Source: Bacillus sp. OV166 (GTDB lineage: Bacteria; Bacillota; Bacilli; Bacillales; Cytobacillaceae). From it: a stretch of DNA of 64,000 nt. The notes under the pieces were generated by a model. That model was not told where the DNA came from. It worked only from the letters and a program-made list of their open reading frames with translations, and did not search any database. The stretch is taken from positions 815,001 through 879,000 of the forward strand of contig NZ_FXWM01000001.1 in assembly GCF_900177675.1 (NCBI RefSeq). The letters run 5' to 3'. Each line of letters opens with the position of its first letter. Position 1 is the first letter of the stretch. Of the stretch, positions 44,642-53,303 are shown piece by piece. The position numbers and the translations under genes were made by a program.

Positions 44642-45703
44642 TTGGCAAAAATTAGTTTAGATAAAAAAATGGTGGAATACGCCGTATATGGTGGTGCTGT
44701 TCTTGGCGGCGGTGGAGGCGGCTGGATTGATGACGGCCTTCAAATTGGCAATCTTGCACTCGATGTTGCCCAGCCAGAACTTTATACAGTTGATGAACTT
44801 CAAGATGAAGATTTACTTGTTACGGTGTCATTGGTAGGTGCACCGGCAGCAAAAGATAAATTTGTAAAACCTATTCATTATACTAGGGCTTTAGATCTCC
44901 TTTCGCAAAAGATCGGAAAGCCCATTCAGGGGATTATCACGAATGAAAATGGAGCAGGAACTACGGTGAATGGCTGGTTTCAATCAGCTGTAACGGGGAT
45001 TCCAATTATAGATATTCCTTGTAATGGCAGGGCGCATCCAACAGGTTCAATGGGATCAATGAATTTATCTGAGCAGGCCAATTACCTTTCCCACCAAGCG
45101 GCGGTTGGCGGGAAAGGGGCTAACTATATGGAGTTAACGATTTCCAGTTCGCTTGATAAAGCTTCTACAATGATTCGCAAAGCGTCTGTTGAGGCCGGGG
45201 GATTATTAGCTGTTGCGAGGAACCCTGTAACGGTTGCCTATGCGAAGGCAAATGGGGCAGCAGGCGCCATTCAACAGGCAATAGAGGTTGGGGAAGCCTT
45301 GTTAAGTAATATCGGGGAATCAGCCATTGATGCAGTGGTGAGAAAATTAGGAGGTAAAGTCGTAACAGAAGGGATTGTAACAGATTTTACGCTCGAAACA
45401 TCTGGCGGCTTTGATGTTGGAACAGTAATCATAAATGATGCTTATGAATTAACATTCTGGAATGAATATATGACGATTGAAAAAAATGGTGAACGGTTCG
45501 CGACATTCCCAGATTTAATCATGACTCTTGATGCAAAAACCGCCGAACCAATTGTTACAGCTGCAATGGAAAAAGGGAAATACATTACGGTTATTTCGGT
45601 TCCTAAAGAAAATTTAATCTTGAGCAGCACGATGAGAAATGAAAAATTAATGAAACCAGTAGAAGAAGTCATTAAGAAGTCGATTCTACAATATTGCTTT
45701 TAA
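44642..45703 (+). CDS. DUF917 family protein
   Basis: 353 residues from TTG 44642, with GAGGCGA upstream; an in-frame GTG at 44627 overlaps the OPT stop and is less likely. DUF917 proteins are related to the hydantoinase/oxoprolinase superfamily. The N-terminus has AVYGGAVLGGGGGGWIDDGL, the glycine-rich signature. TNENGAGTTVNGWFQSA and IPCNGRAHPTGSMGSMNL follow, then a beta-rich C-terminal half. Many homologues occur as the second half of hydantoinases. No catalytic residues are established. The context, between a transporter and a peptidase, points to amide- or ring-bond chemistry on the imported molecule. Confidence 0.8.
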   Translation: MAKISLDKKMVEYAVYGGAVLGGGGGGWIDDGLQIGNLALDVAQPELYTVDELQDEDLLVTVSLVGAPAAKDKFVKPIHYTRALDLLSQKIGKPIQGIITNENGAGTTVNGWFQSAVTGIPIIDIPCNGRAHPTGSMGSMNLSEQANYLSHQAAVGGKGANYMELTISSSLDKASTMIRKASVEAGGLLAVARNPVTVAYAKANGAAGAIQQAIEVGEALLSNIGESAIDAVVRKLGGKVVTEGIVTDFTLETSGGFDVGTVIINDAYELTFWNEYMTIEKNGERFATFPDLIMTLDAKTAEPIVTAAMEKGKYITVISVPKENLILSSTMRNEKLMKPVEEVIKKSILQYCF

Positions 45704-45724
45704 TAGATTGGGAGGAAAAGGAAA

Positions 45725-46672
45725 ATGGTACTTAAGCAAACACTAACTGTGCTAGAAACCTTAGATAGTGCTTATGTGACAGGGGAAAATGTAAAGGAAC
45801 TATTCAGCCAATTTTCAAACATAACGGTTACCGTACAAACAGTTACTGGTGAAAAGGGCAGTACAGACTTTGTTAAAATTGTTATTCCGGGGTCAAATGG
45901 TAAAAGCCAGGGCGGGGACGCTGCTACCTTTGGAATCATTGGCCGTCTAGGAGGAATTGGCGCTCGTCCAAGCCGAATTGGATTGGTTTCTGATGCTGAT
46001 GGTGCCATTGCGGCAGTCGCTTCAGCTCTAAAATTGGCGGAAATGCAAATAAAAGGTGATACCCTTTTAGGCGATGTAATTGTAACGACGCATATTTGTC
46101 CAGATGCTCCAACACGGCCACATGAACCTGTTGACTTTATGGATTCACCAGTGGATATTTTGACAATGAATAAGTATGAAGTGGTACCTGAAATGGAAGC
46201 TGTTATTTCGATTGATACGACAAAGGGCAATCGAGTCATCAACCATAAAGGAATTGCCATTTCACCAACTGTAAAGGAAGGTTATATCCTTCGTGTCAGT
46301 GATGATTTATTGCGGATTATGGAAATGACTACAGGTCAATTGGCTGTTACATTCCCAATAACGACCCAAGATATTACACCATATGGAAATGACTTATATC
46401 ATATTAATTCCATTCTACAGCCGGCAGTAGCAACAGAAGCACCTGTTGTTGGAGTTGCCATTACAGCACAATCAGTTGTTCCAGGATGTGGGACAGGTGC
46501 GAGCCATGAAACAGATATTGCTGATGCCGTTCGCTTCGCTGTTGAAGTAGCCAAAGAAACAACTAATGGGACATGTCAGCTTTATAGTGAGGACGAATTT
46601 ACAAAAATTGAAGAGCTCTACGGTTCTATGAAAAGGTTACAGACGATGGGGCAAAAAGCTTCTCAACAATAG
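45725..46672 (+). CDS. DUF1177 family protein
   Basis: 315 residues with GGGAGG 8 nt before the ATG. It starts MVLKQTLTVLETLDSAYVTGENV and has a conserved IPGSNGKSQGGDAATFGIIGRLGGIGARPSRIGLVSDADGA block, then VTTHICPDAPTRPHEPVDFMDSPVD. The His/Asp-rich segment and GTGASHETDIADAVRFAVEVA could bind metal, as in M42- or M20-like amidohydrolases, but this is speculative. No biochemical function is known to me. It is the middle gene of the OPT-DUF917-DUF1177-AroM-M29 block, with a hairpin terminator-like element just after it. Confidence 0.8.
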   Translation: MVLKQTLTVLETLDSAYVTGENVKELFSQFSNITVTVQTVTGEKGSTDFVKIVIPGSNGKSQGGDAATFGIIGRLGGIGARPSRIGLVSDADGAIAAVASALKLAEMQIKGDTLLGDVIVTTHICPDAPTRPHEPVDFMDSPVDILTMNKYEVVPEMEAVISIDTTKGNRVINHKGIAISPTVKEGYILRVSDDLLRIMEMTTGQLAVTFPITTQDITPYGNDLYHINSILQPAVATEAPVVGVAITAQSVVPGCGTGASHETDIADAVRFAVEVAKETTNGTCQLYSEDEFTKIEELYGSMKRLQTMGQKASQQ

Positions 46673-46678
46673 GTAGAG

Positions 46679-46700
46679 AAGGAGGGCTGTTGCCCTCCTT
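46679..46700 (+). terminator. Intercistronic hairpin between DUF1177 and AroM genes
   Basis: AAGGAGGGC 46679-46687 pairs with GCCCTCCTT 46692-46700, followed by TATTCATTTT. It may lower expression of the last two genes of the block. Confidence 0.55.
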
Positions 46701-46729
46701 TATTCATTTTGAAAATTTGAGGTGAAGTG

Positions 46730-47401
46730 ATGGAGAAACTAGGAATGATTACAATTGGCCAAGCTCCAAGGACAGATGTTGCGCCAATCATTGAGAAATA
46801 TTTGGATGGCCGAGCGGAACTTGTTCAGGTCGGTGTCTTAGATGGGATGACTAAAGAGTATATTGACCAAAATTTATATCCAGAAGCGGATGATTATGTG
46901 TTGACCTCTCGTCTGGTGACAAATGAATCAGTTATCATGTCTCGTGAAAAAATTAAACCGATTTTACAAGAAAAAATAGATTATTTAGAGGAGATTGGAA
47001 TCCAACAGATTTTACTCCTTTGTACGGGAGTTTTCCCAGGTCTAACGACAAAGACATCCTTTTTAATCGAACCTGATCACATGATTCCTCCAACGGTAAA
47101 AGCCTTAGTTGCAAACCGCCGCTTTGGCGTGATTGTGCCGTTAGTTGAACAAAAAGAAAATCTAAAGCCGAAATATTCACCCTTTGGAATGGATCCATTA
47201 TTTGCTGTAGCGTCCCCTTACAAAAATGATATGGCCAGCTATGAAGCGGCAGCAAATGTACTTAAGAACAGTGTGGATATCATTTTGCTAGATTGCATGG
47301 GGTATACCGAGGAAGCGAGAGAATTAGTGGCAAATACTACCGGGCTTCCAGTTATACTTTCGAATGCTATTATGGCAAAATTAGTATCGGAAATGATCTA
47401 A
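46730..47401 (+). CDS. AroM family protein
   Basis: 223 residues from ATG 46730, with GAGGTGA upstream. AroM is named after an E. coli gene next to aroL and has no proven function. It starts MEKLGMITIGQAPRTDVAPIIEKYL, the family signature, and contains LLLCTGVFPGL (a Cys near residue 100) and IILLDCMGYTEEAR (Cys near 188). These paired Cys positions resemble those of the Asp/Glu racemase superfamily, to which AroM is structurally related. With the racemase at 41262 this gives two such proteins in the cluster. Confidence 0.8.
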   Translation: MEKLGMITIGQAPRTDVAPIIEKYLDGRAELVQVGVLDGMTKEYIDQNLYPEADDYVLTSRLVTNESVIMSREKIKPILQEKIDYLEEIGIQQILLLCTGVFPGLTTKTSFLIEPDHMIPPTVKALVANRRFGVIVPLVEQKENLKPKYSPFGMDPLFAVASPYKNDMASYEAAANVLKNSVDIILLDCMGYTEEARELVANTTGLPVILSNAIMAKLVSEMI

Positions 47402-47418
47402 ATTAAGGATGATGAAAA

Positions 47419-48363
47419 ATGAAAGAACAGTTAGTTGAGATTAGTAAAAATGTATTACAGGAATGTTTAGGATTACAGGAAAATGAATTATTTCTTGTTG
47501 TTACTGATGATGTGAAGAAAGAGCTTGGAGAATCTTTATACGAAGCAGGTAAATTACTAGGTGCCGAAGCGATGCTTGTCGTTATGAAGGAAAGGAAAAA
47601 GTCCGGAGAAGAGCCGCCAGCATCAATTGCAGCTGCAATGGTTCAATCCGATGTCGTTGTATGCATCACTGAACATTCATTAACACATACCCAGGCAAGA
47701 AAGAATGCAGCCGCATCAGGAACAAGAATTGCGACTATGCCAGGGATTACAGAAGATATGTTTTTAGAAGGTGCCATTTCAGCTGATTACTCAAAGGTTA
47801 AGGCATTAACAGAAAGTGTAACAGAACTTCTTACAAACGGGGAATTAGTTCGAATTGAAAAAGATGGGTACACACTCTCTTTCTCGATCGCAGAACGAGA
47901 TGGGATCCCGAGCACGGGAATGTATTTAAACCCAGGTGAATCTGGAAACCTTCCTTCAGGGGAAGCCTATATTGCCCCAGTCGAAGGAACAGCAAATGGT
48001 CAAATCCTTGTTGATGGATCATTCGCAGGTATAGGCAGACTAGAAACTCCAGTGCTGTTAACAATTGAAGAAGGAAGGATTGTCCAAGCAGAAGGTAATG
48101 GGGCTGAAAAGCTATTAGAAATATTAGGAGATGGCGACGGCAGGCTGCTAGGGGAATTTGGTATCGGGACAAACGATAAAGCAAGAATTACAGGTGTTGT
48201 TTTAGAAGATGAAAAAGTGTTCGGAACCATTCATGTTGCGTTTGGAAGTAATAACACATTTGGTGGAACCATCTCTGCTGGGGTACATATTGATGGTGTC
48301 GTCAAAAAAACCGATTTCTACATTGATAACCAATTGATTATGAAAAATGGTACATTAATATAA
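47419..48363 (+). CDS. M29-type (thermophilic aminopeptidase, AmpS-like) metallopeptidase-related protein
   Basis: 314 residues, shorter than the ~410 of classical M29 aminopeptidases. The C-terminal half keeps the family pattern: LLGEFGIGTNDKARITGVVLEDEKVFGTIHVAFGSNNTFGG, then VHIDGVV, supplying Glu, Asp-Glu, His and His-x-Asp residues that correspond to metal ligands of AmpS. The N-terminal part (ENELFLVVTDDVKKELGESLYEAGKLLGAEAMLVVM) is the usual nucleotide-fold-like domain. It most likely removes N-terminal residues from a small peptide. As last gene of the block it is followed by a strong terminator. Confidence 0.75.
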   Translation: MKEQLVEISKNVLQECLGLQENELFLVVTDDVKKELGESLYEAGKLLGAEAMLVVMKERKKSGEEPPASIAAAMVQSDVVVCITEHSLTHTQARKNAAASGTRIATMPGITEDMFLEGAISADYSKVKALTESVTELLTNGELVRIEKDGYTLSFSIAERDGIPSTGMYLNPGESGNLPSGEAYIAPVEGTANGQILVDGSFAGIGRLETPVLLTIEEGRIVQAEGNGAEKLLEILGDGDGRLLGEFGIGTNDKARITGVVLEDEKVFGTIHVAFGSNNTFGGTISAGVHIDGVVKKTDFYIDNQLIMKNGTLI

Positions 48364-48448
48364 TTTGTTCTCAGCCTTTTTACTCTTCACTATTGCGAGT
48401 GTTGCCATAAAAACGTAGTGTATTTGAAAAGTAGCAATAGAAAACAAT

Positions 48449-48492
48449 AAAACACTGCATTAGAAGATTCATTCTAATGCAGTGTTTTTTCT
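48449..48492 (+). terminator. Terminator of the OPT-DUF917-DUF1177-AroM-M29 block
   Basis: A 17-bp perfect stem (48449-48465 with 48472-48488), then T run. Confidence 0.85.
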
Positions 48493-48517
48493 TTACTCCG
48501 CATATGGATTTGACAAA

Positions 48518-48957
48518 TTAATTTGAAATAGTGTTGGTATTGAAGGTAAATTTCACACTGTCTCCTAACCAGATAGTTTCAGAATATTCGAGAGGAGTAC
48601 GATCCATTAAGAAAGAAACACTCTTTAGCAAAGTTGCAGGAACGGTATATTGAACATTCAATAGCTTCATGTCGGCTGCGTTTGGAATAATGGATTGTAA
48701 TGAATTCTCTAAATACACGGGTGATAGATTATAGTTTTGTAAGAGTGTCTTACTGAGATGGTTACCAATTAAAGGGCTGTCTACAATTCCAGGAACCATT
48801 GAGTAAGCAAGCCAAGAGCGATTTAATCCAATAGGTTTATTATTATATAAAAATAATCGTTTAAAATAGACTAATTTTTCTTCCTTTGAGATTTTTAGAA
48901 ATTCATTTATATGCGATATTGGCTCACAAACACTTGAAGTTATTAGGACGGGACTAA
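48518..48957 (-). pseudogene. GntR-family regulator, UTRA domain only (headless)
   Basis: On the minus strand the frame is open from about 48957 and encodes EPISHINEFLKISKEEKLVYFKR, then NKPIGLNRSWLAYSMVPGI and SETIWLGDSVKFTF, a nearly complete UTRA ligand-binding domain of HutC/FarR-type GntR regulators. The N-terminal winged helix is missing: the sequence stops abruptly at the junction with a nucleoside-hydrolase fragment. Without a DNA-binding domain it cannot be a normal repressor. The stop at 48518 looks natural. Confidence 0.7.
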
Positions 48958-49527
48958 GATAATATAGCTATGGCCTTCTTAAAAAGTCCTGAAATCATCC
49001 CGATGATAAAAGGGATCTACGCCATTGCAGGAGCGTACGGCCTGAACAAATATTCAACAGCGAATGCAACGGGAGACAATCCCCAAAGTGAATGGAATGT
49101 ATATGTAGATCCTGAAGCTGCTGATATCGTATTTAAATCAGGCGTGTCATTAACCGCGATTGGATTAGATGTGGCCACCCACTTTGACGTTAATTTTACC
49201 GAACGGCATTTACAGTTATTAGAGGAAGCGAAAACGCAAGAAACAGATTTTCTCTTGAATATGATTGGGTTTGTTAACAAGAGAGGTTTTGAATCATATT
49301 GCGTCTTAATTGATTCAATGGCGATTGGAGCTCTTATTGATGAATCCATCATTAAAACCATGAGAGGAAAAGTAGGCATTGAAACAAAAGGTGAACTTAC
49401 ACTTGGTATGACAGTATTAGATACAAGACATCACCATACATGGAATACTTTACCTGAGGTTGAAATTGCATATGAAGCTGATTATGAAAAGTTCTTAGGA
49501 ATTGTCATGAATACAGTACTAAAATAA
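48958..49527 (+). pseudogene. Nucleoside hydrolase, N-terminally truncated
   Basis: About 186 C-terminal residues (from ATG 48970) of an expected ~310. Visible are FLKSPEIIPMIKGIYAIAGAYG, EWNVYVDPEAADIVF and the C-terminal HHHTWNTLPEVEIAYEADYEKFL, which includes the catalytic-site His region. The first ~120 residues, with the calcium-binding DxDxxxDD motif, are gone. The frame has a stop just before the junction, and ATG 48970 lacks a ribosome binding site. It would have released ribose from nucleosides, feeding the ribokinase gene downstream. Confidence 0.75.
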
Positions 49528-49546
49528 TCAAACTGGTGGCGATGAA

Positions 49547-50422
49547 ATGATTACCGTGGTTGGTAGTATCAATATGGACTTGGTAGTTGAAAGTGAAAAA
49601 AATCCAACACAGGGAGAAACACTTTTAGGGAAGTCCTTTTCAACCTTTCCAGGTGGTAAAGGATCGAATCAAGCCGTCGCAGCTGCTAGGTTAGGCAGCT
49701 GTGTGAATTTTGTTGGGAATATCGGTAAGGATATATTTGGGAAAGAACTCCAAGAGAATTTAACTAGAGAGGGTATTAGCATTGAACATATTAATATAGT
49801 AAAAGATCAATCCACAGGTGTAGCAAATATCATATTATCTGAAAATGATAATCGTATTATTGTCGTTCCAGGTGCTAATTTTAGTTTATTTCCTTCGGAT
49901 ATCGAAAAGGTGAAAGAATTTTTAGCAAAAAGTGCAATTGTCATCGTTCAGTTAGAAATTCTACCAGAAACAGTGGAGAAAGTACTTGAGCTTTGTCAGC
50001 AACAAAATGTTCCTGTTCTCTTAAATCCAGCGCCAGCATCTAATTGCACGAAGGAAATGATAGATATGGCATCCTTTATTACACCTAACGAAACAGAATG
50101 TGTGGAACTATTTGGGGGATATTCGCATGAAATTTTAAAGAAATATCCCAATAAATTAATCGTTACACTAGGGGAAGCTGGTGCAGCCTACTACAATGGT
50201 TCAGAAATTGTTCATGTCAATGGCTATCAGACAACTGTAGTGGATACAACCGGTGCCGGTGATACTTTTAATGGCGCTTTGGGCTTTGCAATCAGTGAAG
50301 GGTACGAATTAAAAGAGGCCATTCAATTTGCCAATGCTGCAGCTTCACTCTCTGTAGAGAAGCTTGGTGCACAACAAGGAATGCCGTCATTTGATGATGT
50401 GAAAAAACGATTAAGACATTGA
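49547..50422 (+). CDS. rbsK: Ribokinase
   Basis: 291 residues. It begins MITVVGSINMDLVVESEKNP and has the PfkB signatures FPGGKGSNQAVAAARLG and DTTGAGDTFNGALGFA, with the catalytic Asp in GAGD. Ribokinase phosphorylates ribose released from nucleosides or taken up, feeding the pentose-phosphate pathway. The start is 19 nt after the truncated nucleoside-hydrolase frame, so the two once formed an operon. With the promoter region deleted it is unclear whether the gene is still transcribed. A terminator follows. Substrate specificity among PfkB kinases cannot be proved from sequence, but the similarity to RbsK is good. Confidence 0.85.
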   Translation: MITVVGSINMDLVVESEKNPTQGETLLGKSFSTFPGGKGSNQAVAAARLGSCVNFVGNIGKDIFGKELQENLTREGISIEHINIVKDQSTGVANIILSENDNRIIVVPGANFSLFPSDIEKVKEFLAKSAIVIVQLEILPETVEKVLELCQQQNVPVLLNPAPASNCTKEMIDMASFITPNETECVELFGGYSHEILKKYPNKLIVTLGEAGAAYYNGSEIVHVNGYQTTVVDTTGAGDTFNGALGFAISEGYELKEAIQFANAAASLSVEKLGAQQGMPSFDDVKKRLRH

Positions 50423-50469
50423 AATCATGATCCATATTTTGGTGCATGGTGTTATGGCTCGATCACGTT

Positions 50470-50500
50470 AAACTCTAGTGATAAACTAGAGTTTATTTTT
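50470..50500 (+). terminator. Terminator after ribokinase
   Basis: AAACTCTAGT 50470-50479 pairs with ACTAGAGTTT 50485-50494, then ATTTTTC. Confidence 0.8.
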
Positions 50501-50608
50501 CAATGGAGGGTTAGTAATTAAATATCTAGCTATCAAAAGGTATGTTGAAATATTTAAATAAAAAACGAATTATTGCAGATAATTTATACATATGGAAGGA
50601 GGGCGACA

Positions 50609-50773
50609 ATGGAAACAAACAATAATGATAAAAATCTTACAAACAAGAATCAAGAAGACAGCTTGGAAATTAGTTCTACAGGTTATGGATATGAGTCTGT
50701 TACAACAGAAACAGGAGCGGAACAAACCAAACAACAAGCAAAAGGGACGAGCCAATCTTGTGGAGGTTTGTAA
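50609..50773 (+). CDS. Small hydrophilic peptide of unknown function
   Basis: 54 residues from ATG 50609, with a strong GGAAGGAGGG upstream. The N-terminal part is Asn/Lys/Glu/Thr-rich and disordered-looking. The C-terminus ends KGTSQSCGGL, with a single Cys four residues from the end. It lacks a signal peptide or membrane segment. The next hairpin terminator is at 50872-50912, so it has its own short transcript. Possibilities include a spore- or stress-related small protein or a peptide precursor (leader plus Ser/Cys/Gly core), but no modifying enzyme lies nearby. I do not recognise a family. Confidence 0.5.
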   Translation: METNNNDKNLTNKNQEDSLEISSTGYGYESVTTETGAEQTKQQAKGTSQSCGGL

Positions 50774-50871
50774 TATCCCCCATTTGATTATGAATCCTTC
50801 TTTTTTATTCTTAAAGAGTCCATACTAGAAACGATATAATAAAAAATGGCTATTAATAACAACATTATAAA

Positions 50872-50912
50872 AGAGGGAGTTTCCAAATAACTTGGTAACT
50901 CCCTCTTTTATT
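50872..50912. terminator. Terminator downstream of the 54-residue peptide gene
   Basis: A long stem with arms AAAAGAGGGAGTT and AACTCCCTCTTTT ends in T. The A-rich left side would also let it work on the minus strand for the GH3 gene. Confidence 0.75.
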
Positions 50913-51041
50913 TAAAAATAGTTTTCGCCAAAATGAATCGCCATAGCACTTCATGAAAAATCAAATGATTTGTGGATTTCATCACAGTTATCGAAAGATA
51001 GAGTAACAGCTTTTTCATTTTACTCTATTGTAATGGAAGCC

Positions 51042-53303
51042 TCACTTGTTATGTCCCGCTGGCGTACGTACCGTAATGGAATCAGTCAGCGTGGCCTTGT
51101 CAGAAGAGTTACCGACTTTCACCTCGTACGTACCCTCAAGAGTTTTCCACGCGTCAGCATCGGCATCCCAAATGGACAATGGGTGGTTAGACGCTAACGG
51201 GTCGATGGTAATTGTGACATGCTTCTTCTCACCTGGTTCTAGCCAGATTTTCTCAAAACCAACTAAGCGTTTAGGTGGCTGGTTCGCATTTTCAGGCAGA
51301 CCTAAGTATACCTGAGGCACTTCAGCGCCGGCAACGTCTCCGGCGTTCTTCACGAAGAACGATACCTTAATAGGCTTGGTACCATCAGAAGTCTTCGGTG
51401 TGACAACGAGCTTAGAAATCTCGAAGTTGGTGTATGACAAACCATGACCAAATGCAAAAAGAGGTTTGATACCTTTGGCGTCGTACCAGCGGTAACCCAT
51501 TTCTAGACCCTCTGAATAGTACACTTGAGGAATCTCCTTGCCAGTACTATCTAACACTCCCTGATTAACTCCAGGGTAGCGGTCGGCGGTGCTAGTTGGC
51601 GTGTCCGCTTTTGCTACTGGATAGGTTACCGGAAGCTTACCGGATGGGTTTACGAGACCGAATAACAAATTGGCAACAACGTTGCCGTCCTCCTGGCCTG
51701 GATTCCATGCTTCAAGTATTGCTGGAACTTCGTTAACCCAAGGCATGAGAACGGGATCGCCATCTTTGAGCACGAGTGCGGTTTTCTTGTTTGCTGCGGT
51801 TACGGCTGATATCAATTCATCCTGGTTGTCGGGTAGAGACAGACTTGGGCGATCTCGACCCTCTGAGGTTACGACACCAGCCATAAGGATGACAACGTCG
51901 GCATCCTTCGCTGCAGCAACAGCCGCGTCGAGGTTACTATTGTCATTAGCAACAGTCACTTTGGTAATGGTTGCATCTGAACCTAGTTTTGTTAAAGTGT
52001 TCTGCAAACCCTGAAGCGGTGAAACCGTGTAAAGCGGACTTACCCGTGAGCTTCCTCCACCACCGGCGACGGCTGCGTCGACGTATGTCGTCTTGCCAAT
52101 TAAGGCGATTGAATGTACGGAAGAGTTTAGTGGCAACAGGTTACCCTCGTTCTTTAGCAAGACGGCTGTCTGCTCGGCAATTTCGCGGGATTTAGAACCG
52201 TTGGTCTCAGCGTCGATGATACCTCGAACGATGGGACGGTCGAATATGCCATATTTGAACATTTGTACGTATCGACGATTAAGTGCTTGATCGATTGTTT
52301 CCATTGTTAGGCTCTTGTTGTCAAGTGCAGCCTTGATGTCTACGTTTGTGAAGAACCTGGCGTTTTGCATTTCTAAATCCAAGCCGGCGTTTAACGCAGG
52401 TGCAGTTGAATGTGTAGCGCCAAAGTCAGACTGGACGTAGCCCTTGAAGCCCCACTGATCACGTAGGACCGTGTTCAGCAAATACTCATTTTCGCATGAG
52501 TAGGTACCAGCCACCCGGTTGTACGAGCACATGATTGAGCCAACGTTGCCATCTTTGACTGACATCTCAAACGGCAACAGGTAGAGTTCGTGTAGTACAT
52601 TCTCGGCGATGTTTACATTAACAGTTCCTCTGTTCTGTTCCTGATCATTAAGCACGTAATGCTTCGACATCGCGATGATGTCGTTGTCTTGAATCCCCTG
52701 AATTTCTTTCGAAGCTAGAACACCCGCGAGGTAAGGGTCCTCACCCATGTACTCGAAATTACGACCGTTCTCGCCCAAACGTGCGAGATTGATACCTGGT
52801 GCTTCGAGCTCGTGCAGGCCTAGCGTGCGCGCCTCGCCACCCATCAAGTTACCAAAGTCATATGCGAGGCTAGGATCAAAACTTGCCGCAAGCCCAAGCG
52901 CAACTGGCAGAGCAGTGGCCTTATCCTGCGGGCTGCAGTCACCGCCGCCAAGACCGACGGGACCATTCGTGATCCGGAACGTCGGGATCTCTAGCTCAGG
53001 AATGCCGGGGATGTGCCGACTAGGGCTACCACATTGCGGAAGCTCAGGAATTACTCCGCGAGCCCCGGCAAGCTGTTGGATCTTCTGGTCCAGTTTCATT
53101 GCGTCGAGTAGGAGTTCCGAACGTGCCTCAGGAGCAAGTGACGTATCCATCCAGGGTAACAGTGACGAGTTATCTGACGGAACAGCATTGGTAGACGGAC
53201 TCGGTGACGCGGCGAATGCCCCGCCGACAATGGAAACGGCAGCAATACTTGATACAAGTGAAGACCAAATAAGTTTTCTAAAACTTTTAGCTGATTTAGA
53301 CAT
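51042..53303 (-). CDS. Secreted GH3 beta-glucosidase
   Basis: 753 residues from ATG 53303, with AAAGGAGGT upstream. The signal peptide ends in GGAFAASP, so the enzyme is secreted. The GH3 N-domain has KHYVLNDQEQNRGTVNV and the nucleophile Asp in VQSDFGATHS (about residue 300). The (alpha/beta)6 domain has LLKNEGNLLPL, and the C-terminal fibronectin-III-like domain begins PIKVSFFVKNAGDVAGAEVPQVYL. It would hydrolyse beta-glucosides. The gene is visibly richer in G and C than its neighbours and uses GCG, GTC and CGT codons more often, consistent with recent acquisition, while its promoter has a cre box. No transporter lies beside it. Confidence 0.88.
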   Translation of the reverse strand: MSKSAKSFRKLIWSSLVSSIAAVSIVGGAFAASPSPSTNAVPSDNSSLLPWMDTSLAPEARSELLLDAMKLDQKIQQLAGARGVIPELPQCGSPSRHIPGIPELEIPTFRITNGPVGLGGGDCSPQDKATALPVALGLAASFDPSLAYDFGNLMGGEARTLGLHELEAPGINLARLGENGRNFEYMGEDPYLAGVLASKEIQGIQDNDIIAMSKHYVLNDQEQNRGTVNVNIAENVLHELYLLPFEMSVKDGNVGSIMCSYNRVAGTYSCENEYLLNTVLRDQWGFKGYVQSDFGATHSTAPALNAGLDLEMQNARFFTNVDIKAALDNKSLTMETIDQALNRRYVQMFKYGIFDRPIVRGIIDAETNGSKSREIAEQTAVLLKNEGNLLPLNSSVHSIALIGKTTYVDAAVAGGGGSSRVSPLYTVSPLQGLQNTLTKLGSDATITKVTVANDNSNLDAAVAAAKDADVVILMAGVVTSEGRDRPSLSLPDNQDELISAVTAANKKTALVLKDGDPVLMPWVNEVPAILEAWNPGQEDGNVVANLLFGLVNPSGKLPVTYPVAKADTPTSTADRYPGVNQGVLDSTGKEIPQVYYSEGLEMGYRWYDAKGIKPLFAFGHGLSYTNFEISKLVVTPKTSDGTKPIKVSFFVKNAGDVAGAEVPQVYLGLPENANQPPKRLVGFEKIWLEPGEKKHVTITIDPLASNHPLSIWDADADAWKTLEGTYEVKVGNSSDKATLTDSITVRTPAGHNK

